NCBI GenBank assembly: GCA_028066245.1
Contig: JALCBR010000005.1
Location: 42,977-106,976 of the forward strand
Source: Pirellulales bacterium
GTDB lineage: Bacteria > Planctomycetota > Planctomycetia > Pirellulales > S012-138
DNA length: 64,000 nt
Reading direction: 5' to 3'
A program made the position numbers and the translations under genes. Position 1 is the first letter of the stretch; each line of letters opens with the position of its first letter. Positions 8,279 through 17,798 of the stretch are shown in pieces. The notes under the pieces were generated by a model, which did no database searches, was not told the origin of the DNA, and saw only the letters and a program-made list of their open reading frames with translations.

Positions 8279-9493
8279 ATGACCAGGGAATTTTCACCGA
8301 TTGAATCCGCCATCGCCGCTGTCGCGAGAGGCGAAGTTGTCATCGTCATGGATGCTGAGGATCGTGAGAACGAAGGAGACTTTGTCTGCGCCGCCGAGCT
8401 GGCAACAGCAGAGACAGTCAATTTTATGCTCAACGGGCGAGGACAGCTTTGTATCCCGATCTTGCCCGAGGTTGCCGAGCGCCTCGACCTTCCGGCGATG
8501 ACTGTTGCCAATAATGCCCCCCTGCGGACGGCGTTCACCATTGCCATTGACCACACCAGCTGCAAAACAGGTATCACGGCCGCGGAGAAAGCGGCTACGA
8601 TTCGGGCGGTGGTTGATCCGGAAGCCGGGCCTGACGATTTCGTCCGTCCAGGACACATGTTTCCGCTCGTCGCAAAAGAAGGGGGTGTGCTCCGCCGCGC
8701 CGGACATACGGAAGCAGCCGTTGATCTGGCTCGCATGGCCGGCCTGAAATCTGCGGGCGTGCTCTGTGAGATCCTCGGCCCGAATGGAAATCGGGCAACG
8801 CGGTCGGAACTGTTTGATCTCGCTCAGCAGCACAACTTGCAAATCATCACGATCGAAGACCTGATCCGCTACCGCCGCCGGCAAGAGAAACTTGTCGCCC
8901 GTGAGGCTGTGGCCGAACTCCCCACACGCTATGGCCCAGGCAAGGTCATCGCCTATGGCGTCAGGTACGAGAATCAACAGCCGATCGCGCTGATATTTGG
9001 CGATCTGGAATCGACCGCCGTCCCGCTGGTCCGCCTGCACTCCTCCTGCTTCACCGGCGATTTGATTCAATCGCTCCGCTGCGATTGTGGCGACCAGCTC
9101 CACCTTGCCTTGCAAATGATCCAGGATGACGGCGCCGGCGTGCTGATCTATCTCCCGCAAGAAGGAAGGGGCATTGGGCTGGCCGAAAAGATCAAGGCTT
9201 ACAAGCTGCAAGATCAGGGCATGGACACGGTCGAGGCCAACCTCGCGCTCGGTCACAAGGCCGACATGCGTGACTACGGAGTTGGCATCCAGATCTTAAA
9301 GGACCTGGGACTCTCAAAAATCCGGCTACTGACCAACAACCCCAAGAAAACCAACGCCTTTATCTATGGCGGCTATGAACTGGAGGTTGTGGACCAAGTG
9401 CCAATCATTGCCCCTCCTTGCGAACACAACAGCCGCTATCTTGCTGCCAAACGCGACAAGCTTGGGCACGACTTGCCGGAGTTTCAGACGTGA
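8279..9493 (+). CDS. ribBA: Bifunctional DHBP synthase / GTP cyclohydrolase II
   Basis: A 404-residue fusion catalysing two entry steps of riboflavin synthesis. Residues 1-205 are the RibB domain (DAEDRENEGDFV, TSCKTGITA, RPGHMFPLVA, RRAGHTEAAVDL), making 3,4-dihydroxy-2-butanone 4-phosphate from ribulose 5-phosphate. Residues 206-404 are RibA (SSCFTGDLIQSLRCDCGD zinc ligands, LPQEGRGIGL, NNPKK), opening GTP. All key residues of both halves appear intact, so both activities are expected. It stands alone, with no other rib gene in the window. The upstream 250 bases lack FMN-riboswitch consensus; a lone TATAAT at 8200 has no good -35. Confidence 0.97.
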   Translation: MTREFSPIESAIAAVARGEVVIVMDAEDRENEGDFVCAAELATAETVNFMLNGRGQLCIPILPEVAERLDLPAMTVANNAPLRTAFTIAIDHTSCKTGITAAEKAATIRAVVDPEAGPDDFVRPGHMFPLVAKEGGVLRRAGHTEAAVDLARMAGLKSAGVLCEILGPNGNRATRSELFDLAQQHNLQIITIEDLIRYRRRQEKLVAREAVAELPTRYGPGKVIAYGVRYENQQPIALIFGDLESTAVPLVRLHSSCFTGDLIQSLRCDCGDQLHLALQMIQDDGAGVLIYLPQEGRGIGLAEKIKAYKLQDQGMDTVEANLALGHKADMRDYGVGIQILKDLGLSKIRLLTNNPKKTNAFIYGGYELEVVDQVPIIAPPCEHNSRYLAAKRDKLGHDLPEFQT

Positions 9494-9591
9494 GAGTGAG
9501 AGTGTGGTGTCAGGTGAGCGCTAACATTTGCCAAAAGCCCGGCACGCGTTCGACCCTGTAGACGCGGAATGAGTTGACGAGCGATGATTCG

Positions 9592-10458
9592 TCATCGTGT
9601 TGATTTCTGATACGTATCGAAATCCACGCTGCGGAAATCTCGCAGCCAGAAGTGGATCTCGTCGATCTTCGTACGATCTTTGTTGGAGACTTGCTCACGG
9701 ACTTCGTGCTGGCTACGTACTGTGGACGTCTTGCCGCCGAGGCCCTGCGTGAGTTCGCGCACAATACGAGTGGGGATCATGTCGTGTTCGTGGAGCCATT
9801 TGTTGACCGGCATTCTGGCGAACCCCCAGGGATTTTGAATGGCTGACATCCGCGTGGTCATGTCCAAGAACCGCGCCAGTTTTTGCCGCACATCGCCATC
9901 GGTTGGCTTTTGCACGGAAACGGTGTACTTGACACTGCGATCCGTGAATCCCACCACCCGTGATTCACTGTCACCTTGAATCTGGTAGGACGGCTCCAGC
10001 AGGAAATTCCACATCGCACGTTCGCGTGGATCAGCGCTCTTGGCAGCCTGCCGGAGCGAAATCTTCGTCTGGCCCAGCCGCCATTCCATTGCGGGAAAAT
10101 CCAGCGATGTTTGGATCTGTTTCTGAGCGTTCAACAGGACGATCCTGCGAGCGGCGAAGTCAATCAATAAAGCTCGCTGCGTTTCCCAGTCGTAGGCGGT
10201 TTCGCCGACAAAGATCGTTGTGTGCGATTCCACTGGCGTTTGCTCAGTGTCCACATAGATCACTGTTTCATAGGCGAAATCGTTGGTGGTCTGCACGGCT
10301 TGATCCTGATTTCCCTCATGAGACTGACAAACGCCTGGCAGCATTCCCACTGCCAACGTTGCAGCCAGGGCAATGCGGGGCCAGCGCGGTGAACCGCAAT
10401 CCAGGCTCTCGGTAAAACGTGAGTCCTTCAAGACGGTATCAGTAGTTGGTTGGGCCAT
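9592..10458 (-). CDS. Exported protein of unknown function
   Basis: A 288-residue protein. The ATG at 10458 is selected over an upstream start in the same frame because AGGAAG lies 6 bases before it. A hydrophobic segment at about residues 27-43 (IALAATLAVGMLPGVC) preceded by RW suggests a signal peptide or anchor with an unusually long N-terminal region. The mature part contains YETVIYVDTEQTPVESHTTI, EWRLGQTKISLRQ and IHFWLRDFRSVDF. I do not recognise the family. It converges on ribBA (98 bases between stops) and follows fliM on the same strand with a 111-base gap, so cotranscription is possible. Confidence 0.75.
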   Translation of the reverse strand: MAQPTTDTVLKDSRFTESLDCGSPRWPRIALAATLAVGMLPGVCQSHEGNQDQAVQTTNDFAYETVIYVDTEQTPVESHTTIFVGETAYDWETQRALLIDFAARRIVLLNAQKQIQTSLDFPAMEWRLGQTKISLRQAAKSADPRERAMWNFLLEPSYQIQGDSESRVVGFTDRSVKYTVSVQKPTDGDVRQKLARFLDMTTRMSAIQNPWGFARMPVNKWLHEHDMIPTRIVRELTQGLGGKTSTVRSQHEVREQVSNKDRTKIDEIHFWLRDFRSVDFDTYQKSTR

Positions 10459-10542
10459 CGCAATCTTCCTCAACTGGCAATTGGCAAGGTTGAAGGGTGA
10501 CGGTGTCGTCAGCGTCTGCCTGAGAGCTTCCAACACAATTCC

Positions 10543-10578
10543 CTGGCGCAGTCATTCTCTCTGGCGCAGTCATTCGGA
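10543..10578. repeat. Tandem duplication of 18 bases over the fliM stop codon
   Basis: CTGGCGCAGTCATTC occurs at 10543-10557 and 10561-10575, giving a period of 18 bases. The second copy contains the fliM stop codon (complement of TCA at 10570-10572). The first copy lies just after it. It looks like a recent small tandem duplication and does not change the protein. Confidence 0.7.
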
Positions 10579-11628
10579 AGACTCGTCCTGTGGCGGATCC
10601 AGGACATCATCCACCAGGATCGCCTTGTGTCCTTTAAAAGCGCCAGGCTTAGCGAGGAAGCGGTTAACGCCTTCCACTCGCACCAGCAGCGGACGTTGGC
10701 AATCGTGATCTGTGGTGATCACATCTCCGATACGGAGGTTGATCAGATCGCCCGTTGAGATCACTGTGGACGCCAATTCCGCGACCATCTCAACGGTCGC
10801 GCGGTGCAGGTTGAGCGCGGTCCGTTGCGTATCTTCTTGAGTTGCTGCACGACGGCTATAGCTGGTCCAACTGTTGGCGGAGAGTTTACCGCCAATCCTC
10901 TCGATGCTGTTGAACGGAATACAGAGATTGAACATCCCCCGGACGTCTCCGATAGCCAACTCAAACGTAATCAGCACAACGACTTCATTCGGCGGCACCA
11001 CTTGCACCAGTTGTGGGTTGCTCTCAACCCGAACCACCTGCAAGTCGAGCTCAACAACATTTTCCCAAGCTTTGCGCAGCTCCGTAGTGAACAGTTGTGT
11101 AATCCGCCCAACGATCCGCAGTTCGATTTCTGTCAGTGGCCGCCGCGAAGGCGTGTTTGATTCCTTTCCGCCGCCGAGCAACCGGTCAATCACCGGATAG
11201 AGCACAATCGGACTGATATCCAGGATGAAGTGTCCTTCCAGCGGATCAGCTTGAATCAGATTGAAGCATGTCGGGTTCTCTAGCCCAAACACAAACTCGC
11301 TATAGGTGAGTTGATCAACGCTCGTCAATTTAACTTCCACGATACTCCGCAATAATGCGGAGAGCGCTGCGCCATAGTTTCTGCCAAATCCTTCATGCAA
11401 GGATTGCAACGCCCTCATCTGCTCTTTGCCAACCCGTTCAGGTCGACGGAAATCGTACGGCGTCACTCGCTCGCGCGGACGTGCAGCCGCCGGCTTGGGC
11501 GCCGCGGGTGCGGAAGGGGGAGGCGCAGGCGCTGATGGTTCGGGAGAATCCGCCGCCCCGGCTCCCCCATCCAGGGAACTCAGCAGACTCTGTACTTCAT
11601 CCTGACTGAGAACGTTCTCGTCCGACAT
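10570..11628 (-). CDS. fliM: Flagellar motor switch protein FliM
   Basis: A 352-residue FliM. The N-terminal CheY-binding peptide is present (VLSQDEVQSLLSSLDG, residues 5-20), then a Pro/Ala-rich linker (about 28-55) longer than in enteric FliM. The middle CheC-like domain follows (YDFRRPERVGKEQMRALQ onward, with TYSEFVFGLENPTCF and VDRLLGGGK-type phrase IDRLLGGGKE). The C-terminal SpoA domain ends with LINLRIGDVI and GVNRFLAKPG. It sits at the rotor C ring and sets rotation direction. No other flagellar gene lies in the window, so fliM is dispersed here, unlike classical fli operons. Length and all parts are normal, so it is probably functional. Confidence 0.96.
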   Translation of the reverse strand: MSDENVLSQDEVQSLLSSLDGGAGAADSPEPSAPAPPPSAPAAPKPAAARPRERVTPYDFRRPERVGKEQMRALQSLHEGFGRNYGAALSALLRSIVEVKLTSVDQLTYSEFVFGLENPTCFNLIQADPLEGHFILDISPIVLYPVIDRLLGGGKESNTPSRRPLTEIELRIVGRITQLFTTELRKAWENVVELDLQVVRVESNPQLVQVVPPNEVVVLITFELAIGDVRGMFNLCIPFNSIERIGGKLSANSWTSYSRRAATQEDTQRTALNLHRATVEMVAELASTVISTGDLINLRIGDVITTDHDCQRPLLVRVEGVNRFLAKPGAFKGHKAILVDDVLDPPQDESSE

Positions 11629-11827
11629 CGATTGCGCTTACTCCATCCTTGTCATGCCAAGGAACACCAACACACGACACGAATCTACGACGTCAGGTGC
11701 TTTTGATGTTCCGGCAGTTTGGGCGGCGGAGTTTGGCGGAATTGCCAATTGGCGTCAACGCCGCTAGCGGAGCAAGCTGCCTGTGGTTCGGGTTGAAAAA
11801 CGCTCGATGGAGTTTCCCAACGCTAGC

Positions 11828-12604
11828 TCAGTCGAAGAACTCTGGATTTTGCTTACGCATGACGTCCTGGTACGCACCAGGTGGGTTTTGTTTGACCCAG
11901 CGATAATTCGTCACCCACGGCGCATAGAAGATTGGCGTCAACGCTAGCAGTGCTGCCGTGACCAATCCACCGAACCAAAGCGGACGCCGCTTGGAGTCGT
12001 ACAGCGATTTACCCAACAAGTATCCAAAGCCAAGTCCCGAAAAGTGCGCGAGATTTGCAACAGGCAGAATGCGGAAGTACGTAAGCGGAACACAGATCAC
12101 GGCCCACGCGAGCAACATCTGCACGGTTTGCGGATCGCAAACGGCATACAAGTCCGCGTGGCGATGTCTGGCGACCAGGAGAAAGCCGAACATCGCATAG
12201 ATCACGCCAGAGAATCCAACGGCGCCCTGAATGCCAATCTGGTTCCACGAACGGCCCACGTCCGGCAACACGAACTGGATCATTCCTGTCGCCGTGGCCA
12301 CCAGGATCACAGCGATGATGTACTTCAATGACCCCCACCAACCCTCCAGCACAGCGCCAAAGATCGAAAGGAACATCAAATTGAAGCCGGCGTGCAGCAA
12401 GTTGCCGTGGAGGACCGTCGCCGAGAACGGCCTCCACAGGTGCCAATCCCAAACCGCCGGCGTCACGCCCAGCCAGCGAATGTAGTAATAATCGCGCGTC
12501 TCGTTCCCGCCAAATGTGCAGATTAGCTCCAACGCCGCGATCGTCGCCATCAAGATCAGGGTGACTGGGGTGCGTTCGAAATTCAGCTGTGGGCGGAGTT
12601 GCAT
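11828..12604 (-). CDS. Rhomboid-family intramembrane serine protease
   Basis: A 258-residue protein with about six hydrophobic segments. The rhomboid marks are HAGFN (HxxxN, residues 71-75), the catalytic serine in GFSG (S132) and the catalytic histidine in LAHFSGLGFG (H187), each within a predicted helix. It should cleave membrane proteins within the bilayer. The WRPFSATVLHGN loop before helix 2 matches the family. The tail after the last helix is cytoplasmic and short (PPGAYQDVMRKQNPEFFD). It is separated from fliM by 199 bases holding no gene; that gap contains GGCGGAATTGCCAATTGGCG, a possible weak stem. Substrate unknown. Confidence 0.9.
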   Translation of the reverse strand: MQLRPQLNFERTPVTLILMATIAALELICTFGGNETRDYYYIRWLGVTPAVWDWHLWRPFSATVLHGNLLHAGFNLMFLSIFGAVLEGWWGSLKYIIAVILVATATGMIQFVLPDVGRSWNQIGIQGAVGFSGVIYAMFGFLLVARHRHADLYAVCDPQTVQMLLAWAVICVPLTYFRILPVANLAHFSGLGFGYLLGKSLYDSKRRPLWFGGLVTAALLALTPIFYAPWVTNYRWVKQNPPGAYQDVMRKQNPEFFD

Positions 12605-12940
12605 GGCAGCAAACAGTTAATGGTCAATAAGCGACGAAAAACTTGCGGAAACAGCCAAAAGTGCGCGACCCAACAGCCCACATTGCGTGCCATTGTGACG
12701 ATTTCGTGGCTTGCGCCAAACCCTTATCCTGCAAGGACTTTTTGCCGCAATTGGCTTCGGATACGTCCGGAATTGGGATAAAATCAGGCTGGACCGCGTC
12801 TATACTTAAGGAATGAGTCTGTGGAGCGAAGGGAGACAGGTGATAGACCATGGCTGTACGAGCCATGAAATATCTAGGTTGCGTTTTTGCTCGCCGCAGA
12901 CATTCAGCTTGCTAACTGAATACGGAACAGGCAGTTAACC
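12605..12940. promoter_or_regulatory. Divergent upstream region with a hairpin before the giant gene
   Basis: This 336-base gap separates the divergent rhomboid gene and the 1302-residue protein gene, so it must hold both promoters. I see no gene. The one clear structure is CATGGCT-GTACG-AGCCATG at 12849-12867, a perfect 7-bp stem with a 5-base loop in the leader of the plus-strand gene, about 73 bases before its ATG. No convincing -35/-10 pair was found. Confidence 0.35.
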
Positions 12941-15900
12941 ATGGCGACTGTGACCCCAGAAGCCCCGCGTTCATCGGAATCTGTTGGTTCGGAAGACCGT
13001 GCCAACAAATCCCCGAAATCCCGCACCGTGACTTATCGGGATTACGTGGACGCACAACTCCGTAAGACCCGAAACCAGGTCAAATGGGTCGAGATCATTG
13101 GCAGTTGCATCACATTGGCGGCCGCTGTGCTGGGAACGTTGCTGGTTGTTGCCCTGTTTGATCATTGGGTCTTTGCGCTGGGAACGTTTCTGCGCTGGAC
13201 CGTGTTGATTGGTCTTGTCGCTGGGTCCGGAGCATACGTCGCGCTGAAGATCGTTCCGCTGTTCGTCCGCCGAATCAATACAGTCTATGCCGCGCGGACA
13301 ATTGAAGAACATTCGCCATCACTAAAGAACTCACTGGTTAATCTGCTGATGCTGCGCGGCTCGCGCGACGGCGTTTCCCGTCCGGTCCTTAAGGCGGTCG
13401 AAAGCCAAGCGGCAACCGGTTTGACGCATGTGCCTGTCGATGCCGCAGTGGATCGCTCGCGGATCATCAAGCTAGGTTACGTGTTGCTGGGAATCTTCGT
13501 CTTCCTGGCCGCGTATGCGTTGTTCTCGCCCAAGAGCACAATCGCCACTGTGCAGAGGATTGCCGCTCCTTGGTCGGATGTCGCTGCTCCCACACGCGTC
13601 ATCATTTCGGAAGTCACCCCCGGCGATACCTCTGTGTTTGCCGGTGAGTTTATCGATGTCGAGGCGTTGATTGACGGTGTGGACGAAGATGAGCCCGTTA
13701 CGCTCTTCTATTCCACGTCTGACCGCCGCTCCGTTGACCGCCCAATCACGATGACCCGTCCAGACGGATCGCTCCACCACCAGGCGGCGTTCCCGCAAGG
13801 TTTGGATGGATTGCAGGAGGGTGTTGAGTACACCTACTACGTGGCCGCAGGAGACGCGCGTACGCAGACCTTCACCGTCATCGTGAACGCGCCGCCACGG
13901 ATTGCCGTTACCCAAATTGAGTATCAGTTCCCGGCTTACACCCAGAAACCTGCCCGCAAGGAAACTCAGTACGCGGGCATTGCCGAATTGGAAGGCACCA
14001 GAGTCACGATCACTGCCGAGGCCAATCAGGAGATCGGGCGCGCATTCATCGATTTCAATTGCGATGGCCGCACGGATGTGTCAATGCAGGTCACAGAGCC
14101 GAACACGGCCGTGGCAACCTTCTTCTTGCCGTATCTACAAAAAGACGGGCGGAAGATCGCGCCGCCCTATCGCACCTATCAGATCGTCTTCATCAATAAA
14201 AACGGCGACAAGAACGCCCGACCCTTACGCAACAACATTGACATTATCCCTGACTTGCCACCACAGGTGAGCATTCAAAAGCCGACGGAAGCCGTGATCC
14301 AGGTTCCCGTCAATGGTGAAACTCGGATTGATGTTTCTGCCCGGGATCAGGACTACGCGTTGACCAACGTTGAAATCTTGGCCGAAAGCGACAAAGTCGC
14401 CGGAGATTTGGTTCTTCGGGAAAACTTGCTCCCGCGCGAGCACCAAGGCGAGTTTGAGGGAAGCTTCACGTTTCGCCCGCAGAAGTACAACCTGCAGCCC
14501 GGCGATGTAGTCCGCTATTGGGCACTTGCCCGGGACAATCGACATGAACACAGGCAACTGATGCCCAACGTTGCCAAGACGTCAATTGACGTCAACCAGC
14601 TTCGACGGATCGAGATTGTTGCCGCGGCCGTCAACCAAAATCAGCAGAATGACCAGCAAGACAACAGCAACGATCAGAACGACCAAAACCCAGACAGCCA
14701 AAATCAAGACAATCAAAACGCGAACGGCCAACAAGACAATCAGCAGGACCAAAACAACCAGGGAGATCAGTCCCAAGGGAGCGATCAGAAAAGCGACAAC
14801 TCGGACGACTCGAATTCAAACGACGCCCAGGGCAGCGCCGGGACTGGCGATCAAGATCAAACGAATCAGCAGAACAACAATCAAATTGGCAACAATCAGG
14901 AAGGTTCCAGCGGCAACTCTCAAGACCAAACCGGAGGTCAACAGAACCAAAACAACACCGGTGAGAATTCCCATCAGCAGCAGGCTACCGAACAGGACAA
15001 GTTCGATCAGCTCAAGGAAAAGTCCCAACAGCTAGCTGAAAACAACCAGAGCCAGACTGGCGAACAGAACGCTTCACAAGATCAAAGCGCAGCCGGGCAG
15101 TCTGGCGACGACAACCAACAGGCGAGCGGTGGTTCGCAGAACGCTGACCAGCAACAAAGCCATCAGCAAGATGGATCGCAAAACAACGCGGACCAAAACA
15201 ATGCGCAAAACCAAACCGCCAATCAGGACCAGGCAAGTGACACCGGCGGAGATAATGCGCAAGATCAGCAGGCGCAAAACACCACTGGCGATAATTCGCA
15301 GTCCACCGATCAAACCACCAAGCCCAATCAGAGCGACAAATCAGCCGGTGGCGCAGAGCAAAACAGCAACACCAGCGCCAACCAGGACGCAGGCGGCAAC
15401 GATCAGGACAACAAACAGCAGACCGGTGACCAATCGACCGATCAGCGGAATGACGCCGGCGGCGGTTCGCAAGGAGATCAGCAGGACGCCAACCAGCAAG
15501 ATAATCAACAGGCTGAGAAGACCGGTGGCGCAGGCTCCCCCAAAGATAACGCCTCTGGCGGAAGCAAGGGCCAGGACGGCGGGGATCAGAAAAATACATC
15601 AACGCCTGGTGATCCGGAAAACAAAGCCAAGAACAGCAGCGGGGACGGCAAAAACGAAGACAAGCAGCATCAGAACTCGCAGCAGGGCGATGAGGAAGCC
15701 GGCGCGGATAATAGCCGTACTGAAGACCGCACCGGCGATGGTGGCCGATCTAAGGAAGGCGCCGAGAAAGGCGACGCTGATAAACCCAAGGGTAAAAATG
15801 ACGCCAGCCAAACCGGCGGTAACCCTGATGACAAGCGTGGTGCGCCGGGCGCGGGGGAAAACAACGCGGATGGCAAGGGCGCTCCCAAGCAATATGAAGA

Positions 15901-16849
15901 GCAAAAGGTCAAGAACAACAAAGAGCAACAGAACGAAGGTAACGAAAAGCCCGCCCAAAAGAATGAAGCCCCCGCCGGCAGTACCAGCAAGGGCGAGTCT
16001 GATTCCAAGGGTGATGCCGATGGCGACCGATCCGGTGGAGGTGGGACTGGTGGCGGGCAGCAGGCCAATGCCGAAGGATCTGGTGGCGGTGGTTCGAACA
16101 CCGCATCCGATGAAGGGGCTAATGCCACCGAAGGCAAAGGAACCGGAGAGACCGGCGACAAAGCTGGAAGCGACGTTAAGTCAGAGGGTAAGACGGGAGA
16201 GTCGGGCGACGAAACCGGCAACGGATCCAGCACACGAGACGGTGACGGAGCACGCGGCGATGGCACTCGCCCGGACGGCGCGGCTCAGGGCGACCAGAAT
16301 TCCCAAGATGGCAAAACTCCGCTCCAGCAGGGCGATCGTCGAAACGGCTCGGAATCTCAGTCCGGTGAACAAAACAGCAAGCCAAATCAGCAGCAAGGAT
16401 CACAGGACACTCAAGGGACCGGTCCGCCGGAAAGCGGTGGCAATCGTGGCGTTCGGCAGGACGCACGACCCGGCAATGACGAACCCGGCGGGATGGACCC
16501 AGACCTCGACGCAGCCAAAAAGGCAACCGACCTGATTCTCAACAACAAGGACTCTCTGCTGGAAAACTACGAGTCTGACCAAGAGTTACAACAGCTCTTT
16601 CCGGATAAGGACGCCTTGCGGAAATACCTGCAAAACCTGGAACAGCAGCGTCAGCAGGCGGAAATCCAAGGTACCGATGGCGAGATCGCCCGTAACGCCC
16701 TACGGAACCTACACACGCGACAGCTTGATAGCAGTGCTGATTCTGACGACCTTTCCGGCGTGATCCAAGGCTCCACCAGCCGACCACCAGCGGAATACGC
16801 GGACCAAGTTCGCGAGTACAGCCGGACAAATCGCCGTGGCAGGAGGTAG
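12941..16849 (+). CDS. Giant DUF4175-like membrane protein with N/Q/G/D/S-rich tract
   Basis: A 1302-residue protein. Hydrophobic segments lie at about 48-75, 85-108 and 157-177. The first part resembles the DUF4175 type (YAARTIEEHSPSLKNSLVNL after helix 2). Residues 210-560 are an extracytoplasmic region with beta-rich, Ig-like phrasing (APTRVIISEVTPGD, NAPPRIAVTQIEYQFPAYT, LPPQVSIQKPTE, VRYWALARDN). Residues about 566-1184 are extreme low complexity, first N/Q/D, then G/D/K/E/S, with almost no hydrophobic residues. A conserved C-terminal helix block (about 1185-1302, DAAKKATDLILNNKDSLLEN) follows. Family members I know sit beside MoxR/DUF58/Bat genes; none is here. Function unknown; an envelope scaffold is an inference. 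Confidence 0.85.
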   Translation: MATVTPEAPRSSESVGSEDRANKSPKSRTVTYRDYVDAQLRKTRNQVKWVEIIGSCITLAAAVLGTLLVVALFDHWVFALGTFLRWTVLIGLVAGSGAYVALKIVPLFVRRINTVYAARTIEEHSPSLKNSLVNLLMLRGSRDGVSRPVLKAVESQAATGLTHVPVDAAVDRSRIIKLGYVLLGIFVFLAAYALFSPKSTIATVQRIAAPWSDVAAPTRVIISEVTPGDTSVFAGEFIDVEALIDGVDEDEPVTLFYSTSDRRSVDRPITMTRPDGSLHHQAAFPQGLDGLQEGVEYTYYVAAGDARTQTFTVIVNAPPRIAVTQIEYQFPAYTQKPARKETQYAGIAELEGTRVTITAEANQEIGRAFIDFNCDGRTDVSMQVTEPNTAVATFFLPYLQKDGRKIAPPYRTYQIVFINKNGDKNARPLRNNIDIIPDLPPQVSIQKPTEAVIQVPVNGETRIDVSARDQDYALTNVEILAESDKVAGDLVLRENLLPREHQGEFEGSFTFRPQKYNLQPGDVVRYWALARDNRHEHRQLMPNVAKTSIDVNQLRRIEIVAAAVNQNQQNDQQDNSNDQNDQNPDSQNQDNQNANGQQDNQQDQNNQGDQSQGSDQKSDNSDDSNSNDAQGSAGTGDQDQTNQQNNNQIGNNQEGSSGNSQDQTGGQQNQNNTGENSHQQQATEQDKFDQLKEKSQQLAENNQSQTGEQNASQDQSAAGQSGDDNQQASGGSQNADQQQSHQQDGSQNNADQNNAQNQTANQDQASDTGGDNAQDQQAQNTTGDNSQSTDQTTKPNQSDKSAGGAEQNSNTSANQDAGGNDQDNKQQTGDQSTDQRNDAGGGSQGDQQDANQQDNQQAEKTGGAGSPKDNASGGSKGQDGGDQKNTSTPGDPENKAKNSSGDGKNEDKQHQNSQQGDEEAGADNSRTEDRTGDGGRSKEGAEKGDADKPKGKNDASQTGGNPDDKRGAPGAGENNADGKGAPKQYEEQKVKNNKEQQNEGNEKPAQKNEAPAGSTSKGESDSKGDADGDRSGGGGTGGGQQANAEGSGGGGSNTASDEGANATEGKGTGETGDKAGSDVKSEGKTGESGDETGNGSSTRDGDGARGDGTRPDGAAQGDQNSQDGKTPLQQGDRRNGSESQSGEQNSKPNQQQGSQDTQGTGPPESGGNRGVRQDARPGNDEPGGMDPDLDAAKKATDLILNNKDSLLENYESDQELQQLFPDKDALRKYLQNLEQQRQQAEIQGTDGEIARNALRNLHTRQLDSSADSDDLSGVIQGSTSRPPAEYADQVREYSRTNRRGRR

Positions 16850-17060
16850 ACCCTTCTCGGCTGGATCTTCCGCAGCTACCTCGGGCAAGAGGATTTCCGC
16901 TTGGGAATCCAACTTGATCGACAGGCGGTCGATCTCCGCTTACCGACAACCTATAATTGGATCGCCTTCCCTGGCCCCGATTCTGCCGCATGGTGTGGTT
17001 GGGATTGTGTTCCTGGAAGAGCTTTCCTAGTCAGAGATCGGTCTATTTGGAGTGAGTTTC

Positions 17061-17750
17061 ATGCGGTTGCTGCAAACGTTGTCGGTTTTCTCATTTGCCT
17101 TTGTGCTGCCTCTCGTCGCGGCGGCGCCTACCTTGGCCGAGGTCAAAGTGTCCAAATCGGACGCGGCTTTGCCAGCGGATGCTTTGAGCGAAGCCGTGGC
17201 TGCTCGGATGCAGAAGACCGGCTACAAAGTCACCGATGGCGAGAAGACCATCTGCGAATTTTGGTTGTGCGAAACCTGGACCGCGGTGCCTGGATTTCAA
17301 CCGACTGCCACCGTGCTGTATCCTCTTGAGCCTGGCACGCTGGTCGGCGTGATTCGCCTTCCCTCGTCCGGTGGCAGTGATTTCCGTCAGCAAGAATTGC
17401 AGGCCGGCGTGTATACGCTTCGCTACGGTCACCAGCCGCAAGACGGCAATCACGTTGGTACATCTGAAACGCTTGATTTCCTGCTACTCTCTAACGCGAC
17501 TGAAGATCAGGCCGCCGCCGCTGTGGACGCGGAGACGCTGATCCAGCAAAGTGCCATGGCTGCCGGCAGCACTCACCCGGCCATGATGGCGCTTCGCCCT
17601 GCGGTGACGAAGTTGGACAAGCTGCCTGTGATGCAACGTGATGAAGTTCACGACTGGACGAGTGTCCGTGTTGCAGGCGTTTGCGTTGCTGGTGATAAGA
17701 AGAGTGATCAACAGCTTGAGTTTGTCGTAGTTGGATTCGCGGATGAGTAA
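17061..17750 (+). CDS. Exported protein of unknown function
   Basis: A 229-residue protein with a clear signal peptide (residues 1-26, MRLLQTLSVFSFAFVLPLVA then AAPTLAE). The ATG at 17061 is preferred to an in-frame GTG at 17052 because GGAG lies 8 bases before it. The mature part is beta-rich with TICEFWLCETWT, YPLEPGTLVGVIRLPS and ELQAGVYTLRYGHQPQDGNH, which resembles planctomycete secreted proteins of unknown role. No catalytic motif is visible. It begins a same-strand run with the two genes that follow (48-base gap to the next), all exported, suggesting a joint extracytoplasmic task. Confidence 0.78.
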   Translation: MRLLQTLSVFSFAFVLPLVAAAPTLAEVKVSKSDAALPADALSEAVAARMQKTGYKVTDGEKTICEFWLCETWTAVPGFQPTATVLYPLEPGTLVGVIRLPSSGGSDFRQQELQAGVYTLRYGHQPQDGNHVGTSETLDFLLLSNATEDQAAAAVDAETLIQQSAMAAGSTHPAMMALRPAVTKLDKLPVMQRDEVHDWTSVRVAGVCVAGDKKSDQQLEFVVVGFADE

Positions 17751-17798
17751 TCGATTGAGTTCGTTTTGCACATCTGAGTTGAGCAAACCAATAAGAGC

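Noticed and set aside
8294..9256. 320-codon minus-strand frame opposite ribBA
   Set aside because: Antisense shadow of ribBA, which is intact and certain.
15129..16535. Long open frame (468 codons) inside the giant gene on the same strand
   Set aside because: It is a shifted frame of the low-complexity tract, made of repetitive R, T, K and P codons; the main frame has conserved ends and a proper start.
16952..16957. TATAAT before the exported protein at 17061
   Set aside because: Perfect -10, but the -35 position reads TCGATC, too weak to call a promoter.
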